The notes under the pieces were generated by a model. The model did no database searches, was not told where the DNA came from, and saw only the letters and a list, made by a program, of their open reading frames with translations. A stretch of 64,000 bases of DNA from Rhizobacter sp. SG703 (GTDB taxonomy: Bacteria > Pseudomonadota > Gammaproteobacteria > Burkholderiales > Burkholderiaceae_C): positions 648,594 to 712,593 of the forward strand of contig NZ_JAAZQK010000001.1 of the NCBI RefSeq assembly GCF_012275445.1. Reading direction: 5' to 3'. Both the position numbers and the translations under genes were made by a program. This document shows positions 8,601 through 17,436 of the stretch, one piece after another. Numbering within the stretch: the stretch's first letter is position 1; every line of letters begins with the position of its first letter.

Positions 8601-10313
8601 TCAGGCCTTTTGCTTCACATAGCGCCCCGGCGCCGGCTCGATCGGTTTGTGCCTGCGGCTGCCAGGGTTTTTCGGGGCCGGCACCTGCCGGCCGGCATGG
8701 CCCGCGAGCCAGGCGTCCCAGTCGGTCCACCAGCTGCCGGGGTGCTCCGTCGCGGCCGCCAACCAGGCCTCGGCGCTGGCCGGCTGCGATGCCTGGGCGG
8801 GGCCGATCCAGTGGCTGCGCTTCTTCTTGGCCGGCGGGTTGATGACGCCGGCGATGTGGCCCGACGCGCCCAGCACGAAGCGCGTCTTCGCCTTCTTCAG
8901 CACCTGCGTGTTCCGCCAGGCCGCGTCCCACGGCACGATGTGGTCCTCGCGCGAGCCGTAGACGTAGGTCGGCGCATCGACCCGGTTCAGGTCGAGCTTC
9001 TCGCCGCACACGGTGAGGCGGCCCGGTTTCACCAGGTTGTTCTCGAGGTAGGTGTTGCGCAGGTACCAGCAGTACATCGGCCCCGGCAGGTTGGTGCTGT
9101 CGCTGTTCCAGTACAGCAGGTCGAACGGCGGCGGCGTCTCGCCCTTCAGGTAGTTGCCGACGACGTAGTTCCACAGCAGGTCGTTCGGGCGCAGCGCGCT
9201 GAAGGTGGAGGCGAGCTCCTGCCCCTTCAGCAGTCCGCCGCCATTCGGGCTGCCCGGGCCGAGCGTCATCTCGCGCAGCTGCACCATCGCCTCGTCGACG
9301 AACAGGTCGAGCACGCCGGTGTTGCTGAAATCGAGGAAGGTGGTGAGCAGCGTGATGCTCGCCGCCGGCTTGCTGCCGCGCGCGGCCAGCACCGCCAGCG
9401 CGCTGGCGAGGATGGTGCCGCCGACGCAGAAGCCGAGCGTGTTCAGCGTCTCGACACCGGTGATCTCGCGCACCACCTCGATCGCGCGGATCGCGGCGTC
9501 TTCGATGTAGTCGTCCCAGCCGAGGTGCGACAGGCTCGCGTCGGCATTGCGCCAGCTGACGACGAACACCCGGTGGCCCTGCGCGACCGCATGGCGGATC
9601 AACGAATTCTCGGGTTGCAGGTCGAGGATGTAGTACTTGTTGATGCATGGCGGCACCATCAGCAGCGGCCGCTCGAACACCGTCTTCGTCAGCGGCTTGT
9701 ACTCGAGCAGCTGGAACAGCTCGTTCTCGAACACCACGCTGCCCTCGGTGGTCGCGACGTTGCGGCCGACCTCGAACACGCTTTCGTCGGTCTGCGAGAC
9801 GTGGCCCTGCTGCAGGTCCTGCACCAGGTGCTGCACGCCGTGCAGGATGCTCTCGCCCTGCGTCGTCAGCGCGAGCTGCAGCGCCTCGGGGTTGAGCGGC
9901 AGGTAGTTGCTGGGCGAAGCCGCGGCCACGTACTGCTGCACCGCGAAGCGGATGCGCTCGCGCGTCTTCTCGTCGCCCTGCACGCTGTCGGCCAGCGCCG
10001 TCAGCGTGCGGGCGTTCAGCAGGTACATGCGCGCGGTGAACGACGCCATCGGGTTGTCGGCCCAGGCCGGGCTGCTGAAGCGGCGATCGCCGAGCGGCTC
10101 GGGCTTGTGCGCGGCGCCGTTCGACGGCGCGGCAGCAACGCTCTGGTTCCACAGCGCACTCGCCTGGGCCATGTAGTCGGCCTGCAGCGCGCTCAGCTGC
10201 GGCACCGGCACGCTCAACCCGCTCATCGACTTGAAGACATCGCCGATCGTCGCGCCGAAGGCATCCGCATGCTCGTTGGCCACGGCATCGGGCACCGCTG
10301 CTGGTTTCTTCAC
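8601..10313 (-). CDS. phaC: Class I poly(3-hydroxyalkanoate) synthase
   Basis: A 570-residue PHA synthase that polymerises (R)-3-hydroxybutyryl-CoA into granules in the cytoplasm. The lipase-like box is GFCVGG with catalytic Cys296; Asp457 (in SREDHIVPW) and His486 (in GASGHIAGV) complete the triad at spacings like those of the Cupriavidus necator enzyme. The long poorly conserved N-terminal domain (about 1-190) and the PPCINKYYILDL segment are typical of class I. The start is GTG at 10311-10313, supported by AAGGAG five bases upstream. It is first in phaC-phaA-phaB; its promoter must lie in the 104 bp shared with the divergent small membrane protein gene, where no clear -35/-10 pair was recognised. 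Confidence 0.96.
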   Translation of the reverse strand: MKKPAAVPDAVANEHADAFGATIGDVFKSMSGLSVPVPQLSALQADYMAQASALWNQSVAAAPSNGAAHKPEPLGDRRFSSPAWADNPMASFTARMYLLNARTLTALADSVQGDEKTRERIRFAVQQYVAAASPSNYLPLNPEALQLALTTQGESILHGVQHLVQDLQQGHVSQTDESVFEVGRNVATTEGSVVFENELFQLLEYKPLTKTVFERPLLMVPPCINKYYILDLQPENSLIRHAVAQGHRVFVVSWRNADASLSHLGWDDYIEDAAIRAIEVVREITGVETLNTLGFCVGGTILASALAVLAARGSKPAASITLLTTFLDFSNTGVLDLFVDEAMVQLREMTLGPGSPNGGGLLKGQELASTFSALRPNDLLWNYVVGNYLKGETPPPFDLLYWNSDSTNLPGPMYCWYLRNTYLENNLVKPGRLTVCGEKLDLNRVDAPTYVYGSREDHIVPWDAAWRNTQVLKKAKTRFVLGASGHIAGVINPPAKKKRSHWIGPAQASQPASAEAWLAAATEHPGSWWTDWDAWLAGHAGRQVPAPKNPGSRRHKPIEPAPGRYVKQKA

Positions 10314-10417
10314 AGGTCTCCTTGCCGGCCTCGTGCGGGCCTCCGTGGTGTCGTTCGACGGGTTCGGTTTCGGGTCACACTCGATGCTTCGCCATCAGCC
10401 GCCGGGCGGCCTCAAAA

Positions 10418-10705
10418 ATGTACCTCGTCGCGATTGCCTGGATGTACGTGGTTGTCATGATGAGCATCGCCGAAGCGACCAGCTCGCAAGGCACCGTGCT
10501 CGGCGCGGTCTTCACGCTGCTGCTGTATGGCGTGCTGCCGTTGTCCATCGTGCTGTACCTGCTGGGGACGCCGTCGCGCCGGCGCGCGCAACGGCAGGCC
10601 GAGGCGGCCGACCTCGCCTTGGCCACCGCGGAACCTTCAGCGCAGCCAGACGGCAGCGGCCATCCGGCCGGTGATGCGGTCGCGCCGGAACGAAAAGAAC
10701 CGTGA
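10418..10705 (+). CDS. Small conserved-looking inner membrane protein (unknown function)
   Basis: A 95-residue protein with two predicted hydrophobic segments, about residues 1-20 (MYLVAIAWMYVVVMM) and 29-50 (GTVLGAVFTLLLYGVLPLSI), then a basic stretch (SRRRAQRQ) and a polar tail. It begins 104 bp from phaC on the opposite strand. Its last 69 bases overlap the 3' end of pgeF, which is read from the other strand. The segment-loop-segment pattern and position next to phaC resemble small hypothetical proteins I recall in other Burkholderiales, but no function is known to me. ATG at 10418 is chosen because upstream in-frame residues look non-coding. The ribosome binding site is weak. Confidence 0.6.
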   Translation: MYLVAIAWMYVVVMMSIAEATSSQGTVLGAVFTLLLYGVLPLSIVLYLLGTPSRRRAQRQAEAADLALATAEPSAQPDGSGHPAGDAVAPERKEP

Positions 10706-11407
10706 CGCATCATCGACGGTGCACCAGGCGCCGCCATTGACCTGCGTCACGCCGAGGCTCGCCAGCCGGCGGCGCGCGAGTCCGGGCAGGTTGGCCATCC
10801 ACTTGCCGGCCGCGTGGCTGCGGAACAGCGCGGGATCGGCCTGCCGCGGGTCGTCGCCGAACGCCTGCACCACGTCGGGCCCGACCTCGAAGCGCCCGGG
10901 GCCGATGCAGGGCCCGAGCCAGGCCACCAGCGCCGCGGGTTCGCAGCCGGCCGCATCGCACAGCGCCGCCACGGTGTGGTCGAGCACGCCGCCGGCCAGG
11001 CCGCGCCAGCCGGCATGGGCCGCCCCCACCGCCTGCACGGCCAGCGCGCCGGTGGTCGCCAGCAGCACCGGCAGGCAATCGGCCACCTGCACCGTGCAGG
11101 CCAGGCCGCGCTCGGTGGTGATCGCGGCATCGGCCTCTTCGAGCGGCGCGTTCGCCGAGCCCCGCACCAGCCGCAGCACCCGCGTGCCGTGCACCTGCTT
11201 CATGAAGACCGGCGCCGCGCCGGTGGCCGCCGCGAAACGCGCGCGGTTCGCGGCCACCGCCTCCGGGTCGTCGCCGACCGCGATGCCGAGGTTCAGGCTG
11301 GCCCACGGCGGCGCGCTGAGCCCGCCGCGGCGGGTGCTCATCAGCGCGCCGACGTGGTCGAGCGCCCAGTCGGGGCGAAGCGCGTCCTGCAACGGCGTGG
11401 TGTTCAC
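10637..11407 (-). CDS. pgeF: Peptidoglycan editing factor / multicopper polyphenol oxidase-family protein (YfiH/PgeF)
   Basis: 256 residues of the YfiH/PgeF (formerly DUF152) family, reported to keep peptidoglycan stems correct by removing misincorporated L-Ser and also described as a laccase-like oxidase or purine nucleoside enzyme in homologues. The metal/active-site residues are visible: His in FMKQVHGT, Cys in VQVADCLPV and His in AAHAGWRG. The start is GTG at 11405-11407 with GAAGG eight bases upstream; the longer open frame upstream reads through the neighbouring gene. It begins 11 bp after the isomerase gene stop and is probably co-transcribed with it. The C-terminal coding end overlaps the small membrane protein gene on the other strand. 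Confidence 0.9.
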   Translation of the reverse strand: MNTTPLQDALRPDWALDHVGALMSTRRGGLSAPPWASLNLGIAVGDDPEAVAANRARFAAATGAAPVFMKQVHGTRVLRLVRGSANAPLEEADAAITTERGLACTVQVADCLPVLLATTGALAVQAVGAAHAGWRGLAGGVLDHTVAALCDAAGCEPAALVAWLGPCIGPGRFEVGPDVVQAFGDDPRQADPALFRSHAAGKWMANLPGLARRRLASLGVTQVNGGAWCTVDDASRFFSFRRDRITGRMAAAVWLR

Positions 11408-11418
11408 GGCAATGCCCT

Positions 11419-12057
11419 TCAAGCCGCGTCCGGGCAGGCCGACGGCTGCGCGCCGCTGAACGCGTCGAGCCGCATGCATTCGTCGAACACCCGCATCACC
11501 GTCGGCACGTGGTCGAGCCGGCAGTTCAGGCGCTGCGCGTTGAAGATCTGCGGCACCAGCGTGATGTCGGCCAGCGTCGGCTTGTCGCCGTGGCAGAAGC
11601 GGCCGGTCTCGGGCTGGCTCGCGAGCTGGCGCTCCACCGTCTCGAGGCCGGTCTCGCACCAGTGGCGGTACCAGCGGTTCTTGTCGTCCTCGCTGACGCC
11701 CAGGTCGTGCAGCAGGTAGCGCAGCACGCGCAGGTTGTTCAGCGGGTGGATCTCGCAGGCGACGTCCATCGCGAGCGCGCGCACGCGCGCCCGGCCGAGC
11801 GGGTCGGCGGGCAGCAGCGGCGGCTGCGGATGGGTTTCGTCGAGGTACTCGATGATCGCGAGCGACTGCGACAGCAGCGCGCCGTCGTCCTTCAGCACCG
11901 GCACCAGCCGTCCGGGCGACAGCGCGGCAAAGTCCGGTTGCGTCTGCTCGTTCTTGACGAGGTGCACCGGCACGTAGTCGTAGTCCAGCCCCTTCAGCGC
12001 GAGCGCGACGCGCACGCGGAACGAGGCCGACGACCGGAAGTAGCTGTAGAGCTGCAT
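11419..12057 (-). CDS. maiA: Zeta-class glutathione transferase: maleylacetoacetate (or maleylpyruvate) isomerase
   Basis: 212 residues with the GST zeta fold: N-terminal thioredoxin-like domain (YSYFRSSASFRVRVALALKG, with the zeta SSxxxRVR motif, and QSLAIIEYLDE) and a helical C-terminal domain (GDKPTLADITLVPQIFNA). These enzymes use glutathione to isomerise maleylacetoacetate in tyrosine breakdown or maleylpyruvate in gentisate breakdown. ATG at 12057 is preferred over an in-frame TTG six codons upstream. It starts 28 bp after a fumarylacetoacetate-hydrolase-family gene on the same strand: an isomerase plus hydrolase pair, as in the final two steps of either pathway. No ring-cleaving dioxygenase is present in the window, so the substrate is open. 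Confidence 0.85.
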   Translation of the reverse strand: MQLYSYFRSSASFRVRVALALKGLDYDYVPVHLVKNEQTQPDFAALSPGRLVPVLKDDGALLSQSLAIIEYLDETHPQPPLLPADPLGRARVRALAMDVACEIHPLNNLRVLRYLLHDLGVSEDDKNRWYRHWCETGLETVERQLASQPETGRFCHGDKPTLADITLVPQIFNAQRLNCRLDHVPTVMRVFDECMRLDAFSGAQPSACPDAA

Positions 12058-12085
12058 GCCGCGGGCGCCTTTCAACGGACCACCA

Positions 12086-12793
12086 TCAGCGCGCGACCAG
12101 CCGGACCTGCAGGCTGCCGACGCCGTCGACCTGCGCGCTCAGCGTGTCGCCGGCGACGACCGCGGCCACGCCCTCGGGCGTGCCGGTGAAGATCAGGTCG
12201 CCCGGCGCCAGCTCCCACAGCGCGGACAGCTGCTCGATGATCTCGGGGATGCTCCAGATCAGCTTGCCGATCACGCTGTGCTGGCGCACGCTGTCGTTGA
12301 CCTTCAGCTCGATGCGCGTCGCGGCGCCCACGTTGCATTGCGCGGCCGGCCGCACCGGGCCGATCGGCGCCGATTCGTCGAAGCCCTTGCCGCTGCACCA
12401 CGGGCGCCCTTGCTTCTTGGCCTCGCCCTGCAGGTCGCGGCGCGTCATGTCGAGCCCGACCGCGTAGCCGTACACATGCTCGAGCGCCGAAGCGGCCGGG
12501 ATGTTGCGCCCGCCCCGGCCGATCGCCACCACCAGCTCGACCTCGTGGTGCAGGTCCTTCGTGACGCTCGGGTAGTGCATCTGCCCCAGCGTGCCCTCGG
12601 CCACCGGCAGCACCGCGTCGGCGGGCTTCATGAAGAAGAACGGCGCCTCGCGGCCGCTGTGGCCCATCTCGATCGCATGGTCGACGTAGTTGCGGCCGAC
12701 GCAGTAGATGCGGTGCACCGGGAAGGTGTCGCCTAGCTGCGCGCCGACGACGGGCACGGAAGGGGTGGCCGGGACCGGCACGACGTGGCTCAT
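12086..12793 (-). CDS. Fumarylacetoacetate hydrolase-family protein (fumarylpyruvate hydrolase type)
   Basis: 235 residues of the FAA hydrolase family, which cleaves the C-C bond of acylpyruvates or beta-diketo acids with a divalent metal. Seen are YCVGRNYVDHAIEMG, FFFMKPADAV, the metal-binding acidic cluster in HHEVELVVAIG, the DMTRRDLQ stretch and ELAPGDLIFTGTPEGVAAV near the C-terminus. Single-domain size fits fumarylpyruvate hydrolase better than the longer eukaryotic-type fumarylacetoacetase. ATG at 12791-12793 has GGAG upstream; the 16-residue extension is not supported. It is divergent from the Nudix gene, with about 80 bp between, and precedes the GST-type isomerase. Confidence 0.85.
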   Translation of the reverse strand: MSHVVPVPATPSVPVVGAQLGDTFPVHRIYCVGRNYVDHAIEMGHSGREAPFFFMKPADAVLPVAEGTLGQMHYPSVTKDLHHEVELVVAIGRGGRNIPAASALEHVYGYAVGLDMTRRDLQGEAKKQGRPWCSGKGFDESAPIGPVRPAAQCNVGAATRIELKVNDSVRQHSVIGKLIWSIPEIIEQLSALWELAPGDLIFTGTPEGVAAVVAGDTLSAQVDGVGSLQVRLVAR

Positions 12794-12873
12794 GGAAAGC
12801 ACTCCGCAGAGAGTCAATAGGGGATGCCAGGATGATGCCATGAGGTGCGAAACCTCAAGGCTAAACTCGGGCG

Positions 12874-13419
12874 ATGTTCAAAGCGCGAAGCTTCAAGCAC
12901 TGCAAGGCGTGTGGTTCGGCGGTCACCTACAGCATCCCGCCGGACGACAACCGCGAGCGCGCCACCTGCGGCGCCTGCGGTGCGATCCATTACGAGAACC
13001 CGCTGAATGTCGTCGGCACGCTGCCGGTGTGGCAGGACCAGGTGCTGCTGTGCCGCCGCAACATCGAGCCGCGCCACGGCTTCTGGACGCTGCCGGCCGG
13101 CTTCATGGAACTCGGCGAGACCACCGCCGCCGGCGCGCTGCGTGAAACCGACGAAGAGGCCGGCGCGCGCATCGAGATGCAGGCGCTGTTCACGCTGCTG
13201 AACGTGGTGCGCGTCGGGCAGGTCCACTTCTTCTACCGCGCTCGCCTGCTCGACACCGATTTCGCGCCCGGCCCCGAGACGATCGAGGCGCGCCTGTTCC
13301 GCGAAGAAGACGTGCCGTGGGACGAGCTCGCGTTCCCCACGGTGCGGGAAACCTTGAGGCGCTTCTTCGACGATCGACGCCGGGGTCAATTCGGCTTTCA
13401 TATGGCCGATATCGATTGA
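12874..13419 (+). CDS. Nudix hydrolase with N-terminal zinc ribbon
   Basis: 181 residues. An N-terminal zinc ribbon is formed by Cys10/Cys13 and Cys32/Cys35, as in NudC-like proteins, followed by a Nudix domain with a complete box at residues 76-98 (GFMELGET ... RETDEEAGA). Such enzymes hydrolyse nucleoside diphosphates linked to another group (ADP-ribose, NADH, dinucleotides); the substrate cannot be told. It ends 46 bp before the lapB-like gene on the same strand, so read-through into the secretion genes is possible. The ribosome binding site is weak, but the ATG fits the zinc ribbon start. Confidence 0.9.
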   Translation: MFKARSFKHCKACGSAVTYSIPPDDNRERATCGACGAIHYENPLNVVGTLPVWQDQVLLCRRNIEPRHGFWTLPAGFMELGETTAAGALRETDEEAGARIEMQALFTLLNVVRVGQVHFFYRARLLDTDFAPGPETIEARLFREEDVPWDELAFPTVRETLRRFFDDRRRGQFGFHMADID

Positions 13420-13465
13420 CGGCGCGCCGCGTCGCCGTTCGAATCCAGCAGTAACCGCGACATCG

Positions 13466-15694
13466 ATGACCGACCCTCGCCCCCTGCCCTCCGCTGCAGC
13501 CCATGCCTCGTCCGACAAACCGGCGGAGGCCGCGCCGCTGCGCCTGCGCGAGGACCTGATCCATCCCGATCCGCTGCTCGACTGCCTGGTCGAGATCTGC
13601 CGGCTGAACGGCCAGGCGGCATCGCGCGCCTCGCTGTCGGCCGGGCTGCCGCTGGGCGCCAGCGGCAAGGGCCGGCTGACCATCGAGCTGACCGAGCGGG
13701 CCGCCGCGCGCGCCGGCATGGCGACCAAGCTGCAGCGCCTCGCGCTGCCGCGCATCGACGCCGCCGCGCTGCCGGCCATCCTGATCCTGAAGGACAACCA
13801 GGCCTGCGTGCTGCTGCGCATCGAAAGCGGCGGCAAGGCCGGCAAGGTGGCCCGCGTGCTGCTGCCCGAAACCGGCCAGGGCTCGATCGTGCTGCCGGTC
13901 GACGAACTGGCGCGCCGCTACACCGGCGTGGTGCTGTTCGTGCGGCCGCATTTCCGCTTCGACGCACGCACCCCCGAGGTGCGCAAGGTGCGCCAGCGGC
14001 ACTGGTTCTGGGGCGCGGTGCTCGAGCAGCGCATCGTCTACCGCGACGTGTTGTGGGCGGCGCTGCTGGTCAACGTGTTCGCGCTGGTGTTCCCGTTGTT
14101 CTCGATGAACGTCTACGACCGGGTGGTGCCGAACAACGCGGTCGAGACGCTGTGGGCGCTGTCCATCGGCGTCGTGCTGATCATGTGCGGCGACCTGTTC
14201 ATGCGGCTGCTGCGCAGCCACTTCGTCGACGAGGCCAGCGCGCGCATCGACGTGCAGATCTCCGCCACGCTGATGGAGAAGGTGCTCGGCATGCGGCTCG
14301 AGAACCGGCCCGAATCGGTCGGCTCGTTCGCCTCGAACCTGCGCGGCTTCGAGCAGGTGCGCGACTTCATCGCGTCGGGCACCGTCACCGCGCTGATCGA
14401 CCTGCCGTTCGCGCTGCTGTTCGTCGTGGTGCTGGCCTGGATCTCGCCGTGGCTCGCGGTGCCGGTGGTCGCGGCCTTCACGCTGATCCTGGTGATCGGC
14501 TACGTGCTGCAGCACCGGCTGCACGAGCTGTCGCAGACCACCTACCAGGCCTCGGCGCAGCGCAATGCGACGCTGATCGAGAGCCTGACCGGCATCGAGA
14601 CCATCAAGTCGCTCGGCGCCGAAAGCGTCGTGCAGGCCAAGTGGGAACGCGCCAACGCCTTCCTCGCGGTCACCAACGTGCGCATGCGCGCGCTGTCGTC
14701 GGCGGCCAACTACGGCACCAACTGGCTGTCGCAGGGCGTCACCGTCGCGATCGTGATCGTCGGCGTGTACCTGATCAGCCAGCGCGAGCTGACGATGGGC
14801 GCGCTGGTGGCGTCGTCGATGCTCGCGTCGCGCGCGCTGCAGCCGGCCGGGCAGATCGTCGGCCTGCTGATGCAGTACCAGGGCGCGCGCACCGCGATGG
14901 AGTCGCTCGACAAGATCATGGAGAAGCCGGTCGAGCGGCCGCCGGGCGAGAACTTCGTGCAGCGCGCGCAGCTGCGCGGCGACATCGAGTTCCGCAACGT
15001 CAGGTTCAACTACCCCGGCCGGCAGGATGCCGCGCTGGACGGCATCAGCTTCAAGATCCAGGCCGGCGAGCGGGTCGCGCTGATCGGGCGCGTGGGCTCG
15101 GGCAAGTCGACGATCGAGCGGCTGATCATGGGGCTGTACCAGCCGAACGACGGCGCGGTGCTGCTCGACGGCATCGACCTGCGCCAGCTCGACCCGGCCG
15201 ACGTGCGCCGCAACCTGGGCTACGTGTCGCAGGACGTGACGCTGTTCTACGGCAGCCTGCGCGACAACATCACCTTCGGGCTGCCGTATGCCGACGATTC
15301 GGCCATCGTCGCGGCGGCCGAACTGGCCGGCATGAGCGGCTTCATCGACCGCCACCCGCGCGGCTTCGACATGACGGTCGGCGAGCGCGGCGAATCGCTG
15401 TCCGGCGGGCAGCGGCAGGGCATCGGCCTGGCGCGCGCAGTGCTGCACAACGCGCCGATCCTGCTGCTCGACGAACCGACCAGCGCGATGGATTTCTCGA
15501 CCGAGGCGCAGATCACGCACAACATCGGCAACTTCGCGCAGAACAAGACGGTGGTGCTGGTGACGCACCGCACCTCGCTGCTCGCGATGGTGACGCGCGT
15601 GATCGTGATCGACGGCGGCAAGATCGTCGCCGACGGCCCGCGCGACCGCATCATGGAAGCGCTGCAGAGCGGGCGCATCGCGAGGGCCGCATGA
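13466..15694 (+). CDS. lapB: Type I secretion ABC transporter (permease-ATPase), LapB-type
   Basis: 742 residues: an N-terminal C39-peptidase-like domain (about 25-150) without the catalytic Cys, six membrane segments (about 190-470) and a C-terminal ATPase. Walker A is GRVGSGKST (near residue 541), the signature is LSGGQRQ (near 645) and Walker B is ILLLDEPTSAMD (near 664). This is the inner membrane engine that pushes an RTX adhesin through LapC and a TolC-like channel without removing a leader peptide. Its stop overlaps the lapC start (ATGA), so the two are translationally coupled. The giant adhesin, its evident substrate, begins 1.7 kb downstream. The ATG at 13466 is the first plausible start; its ribosome binding site is weak. 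Confidence 0.94.
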   Translation: MTDPRPLPSAAAHASSDKPAEAAPLRLREDLIHPDPLLDCLVEICRLNGQAASRASLSAGLPLGASGKGRLTIELTERAAARAGMATKLQRLALPRIDAAALPAILILKDNQACVLLRIESGGKAGKVARVLLPETGQGSIVLPVDELARRYTGVVLFVRPHFRFDARTPEVRKVRQRHWFWGAVLEQRIVYRDVLWAALLVNVFALVFPLFSMNVYDRVVPNNAVETLWALSIGVVLIMCGDLFMRLLRSHFVDEASARIDVQISATLMEKVLGMRLENRPESVGSFASNLRGFEQVRDFIASGTVTALIDLPFALLFVVVLAWISPWLAVPVVAAFTLILVIGYVLQHRLHELSQTTYQASAQRNATLIESLTGIETIKSLGAESVVQAKWERANAFLAVTNVRMRALSSAANYGTNWLSQGVTVAIVIVGVYLISQRELTMGALVASSMLASRALQPAGQIVGLLMQYQGARTAMESLDKIMEKPVERPPGENFVQRAQLRGDIEFRNVRFNYPGRQDAALDGISFKIQAGERVALIGRVGSGKSTIERLIMGLYQPNDGAVLLDGIDLRQLDPADVRRNLGYVSQDVTLFYGSLRDNITFGLPYADDSAIVAAAELAGMSGFIDRHPRGFDMTVGERGESLSGGQRQGIGLARAVLHNAPILLLDEPTSAMDFSTEAQITHNIGNFAQNKTVVLVTHRTSLLAMVTRVIVIDGGKIVADGPRDRIMEALQSGRIARAA

Positions 15695-17139
15695 GCGCGC
15701 GCAATGAAGGCGGCCTGAACCGCGTGCTGATCAAGCTCGGCCTGGCGGTGATGTGGGTGCTCGAGCGCGTGCGCCGGCTGCTCGACCCGATCACCCGCCG
15801 CGTGCTCGGCCCGGTGGTCACGCCCGACAACGCCGCCGATGCCGGCTTCCGCAGCTTCGAGGCCGAGGCCGACCAGGTGATGTCGCGCAGCGGCACCCAC
15901 CATGCGCAATCCATCGTGCGGGCGGCGCTGCTGATCGTCGTGCTGCTGGTGGGCTGGGCCGCGCTCGCCCACGTCGACGAGGTGACCAAGGGCGACGGCA
16001 AGGTGATCCCGTCGCGCCAGCTGCAGGTGGTGCAGTCGCTTGACGGCGGCGTGGTGTCGGAGATCCTGGTGCGCGAAGGCGAGGTGGTCGAGGCCGGCCA
16101 GCTGCTGCTGAAGATCGACGAGACGCGCGCCACCTCGGGCGTGCGCGAGAGCAACGCCACCGGGCTGGCGCTGAAGGCCCGCCAAGCGCGGCTGCAGGCG
16201 CTGGCCGACGGCTCGGTGTTCACGCCGCCGACCTCGGCCGACCCGGACGAGCAGCGCATCCTGCTCGGCGAGCGGCAGCTGTATGAAGCCAAGCGTTCCG
16301 AACTGGAGACGCTGCTGTCGATCAACCGCCAGCAGCTGCAGCAGCGCCAGCAGGAGCTGACCGAGATGCGCGCCCGCAAGGCCTCGGCCGACCGCGGGCT
16401 CGAACTGGGCCAGCAGGAACTCAACAAGACCCGGCCGCTGCTGGCCAGCGGCGCGGTGTCGGAGGTCGACATCCTGCGGCTCGAGCGCGAGGTGGCGCGC
16501 TCGCGCGGCGAATCGGAGCAGTCGGCAGCGCAGATCGCACGGGTGCAGGCCGCCATCGGCGAGGCCGAGCGCAAGAGCCAGGAGACCGAGATCGGCTTTC
16601 GCAACGAGGCGCGCAAGGAACTGGCCGAGGTGGCCGGCAAGCTGAACGCGCTGAACGAAGGCGCGGTGGCACTGACCGACAAGGTGACGAAGTCGCAGGT
16701 GAAATCGCCGGTGCGCGGCCGGGTGCAGCGGCTGCTGGCCAACACCGTCGGCGGCGTCGTGCAGCCGGGCAAGGACATCGTCGAGATCGTGCCGCTGGAC
16801 GACCAGCTGGTGCTCGAGGCGCGCATGGCACCGAAGGACATCGCGTTCATCCGCCCCGGCCAGGCCGCCACCGTCAAGTTCACCGCCTACGATTTTTCGA
16901 TCTACGGCGGCCTGGAAGCGCAGGTCGAGAACATCAGCCCCGACACCATCACCGACGAGCGCGGCAACGCGTTCTACCTGGTGCGGGTGCGCACCACGCG
17001 CTCCAACTTCAGCGAGAAGATGCCGATCATCCCGGGCATGACGGCCGAGGTGAACGTGTTGACCGGCCAGAAGACCGTGCTCGCCTACGTGCTGAAGCCG
17101 GTGCTGAAGATCAAGGCGAACGCGCTGCGCGAACGCTAG
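15691..17139 (+). CDS. lapC: Type I secretion membrane fusion protein (HlyD family), LapC-type
   Basis: 482 residues. A short cytoplasmic start is followed by one membrane segment near residues 73-92 (SIVRAALLIVVLLVGWAALA), a lipoyl-like half (VVQSLDGGVVSEILVREGEVVEAGQLLLKID), a long coiled coil (about 180-340; many Gln/Glu/Arg), the second half (SPVRGRVQRLLANTVGGVV) and a beta-barrel domain. It bridges the inner membrane ABC pump and the outer membrane channel. It starts within the lapB stop (ATGA overlap). The C-terminus (VLTGQKTVLAYVLKPVLKI) is typical of T1SS fusion proteins. Confidence 0.94.
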   Translation: MSARNEGGLNRVLIKLGLAVMWVLERVRRLLDPITRRVLGPVVTPDNAADAGFRSFEAEADQVMSRSGTHHAQSIVRAALLIVVLLVGWAALAHVDEVTKGDGKVIPSRQLQVVQSLDGGVVSEILVREGEVVEAGQLLLKIDETRATSGVRESNATGLALKARQARLQALADGSVFTPPTSADPDEQRILLGERQLYEAKRSELETLLSINRQQLQQRQQELTEMRARKASADRGLELGQQELNKTRPLLASGAVSEVDILRLEREVARSRGESEQSAAQIARVQAAIGEAERKSQETEIGFRNEARKELAEVAGKLNALNEGAVALTDKVTKSQVKSPVRGRVQRLLANTVGGVVQPGKDIVEIVPLDDQLVLEARMAPKDIAFIRPGQAATVKFTAYDFSIYGGLEAQVENISPDTITDERGNAFYLVRVRTTRSNFSEKMPIIPGMTAEVNVLTGQKTVLAYVLKPVLKIKANALRER

Positions 17140-17227
17140 GCGGCTGCCCCGGCTCAGGCCGGCAGTGCATCCACCGGCGCCGGTCTTGCGTAACAAACGC
17201 CTGGACATTCATGTCTCAAGTTCCCTT

Positions 17228-17255
17228 CCGGCAGGTCGAAAACCCGACCAGCCGG
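17228..17255. repeat. Hairpin between lapC and the adhesin gene
   Basis: Arms CCGGCAGGTCG (17228-17238) and CGACCAGCCGG (17245-17255) can pair at 10 of 11 positions around a six-base loop, 89 bp after the lapC stop. No T-run follows, so it is not a classical terminator; it could attenuate read-through or structure the adhesin leader. A second, smaller inverted repeat (GTTTCG 17258-17263, CGAAAC 17272-17277) follows at once. The rest of 17140-17436 holds no gene; a clear sigma-70 promoter was not recognised. Confidence 0.6.
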
Positions 17256-17436
17256 GAGTTTCGAACATGTCCGAAACCCTTTGAGCCAGGCCAAACCGAT
17301 CTCGCTTATTGCCCCACGAAGGGCCGGTTTCGGTGATTCAGGTCACGAACCACCGCGGTAGGTTCGTACATAAGCGCTGGGTTTCTGGATATCCTGACTG
17401 GTAAGTTCTGGCCAGTTTTGTGTCCGAGGAAATCCC

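Noticed and set aside
7431..10460. A 1,009-residue plus-strand frame across phaA and phaC
   Set aside because: Antisense shadow of clearly identified pha genes; rich in Arg, Ala, His and Val with no domain.
14053..15690. Long frame upstream of lapC inside lapB
   Set aside because: Only the part from the ATG at 15691 encodes the fusion protein; the rest is an out-of-frame reading of the lapB ATPase gene.
17403..17430. Possible sigma-54 promoter (TGGCCAGTTTTGTGT) before the adhesin
   Set aside because: The -12 GC element is absent and the site lies only about 20 bases from the ATG.
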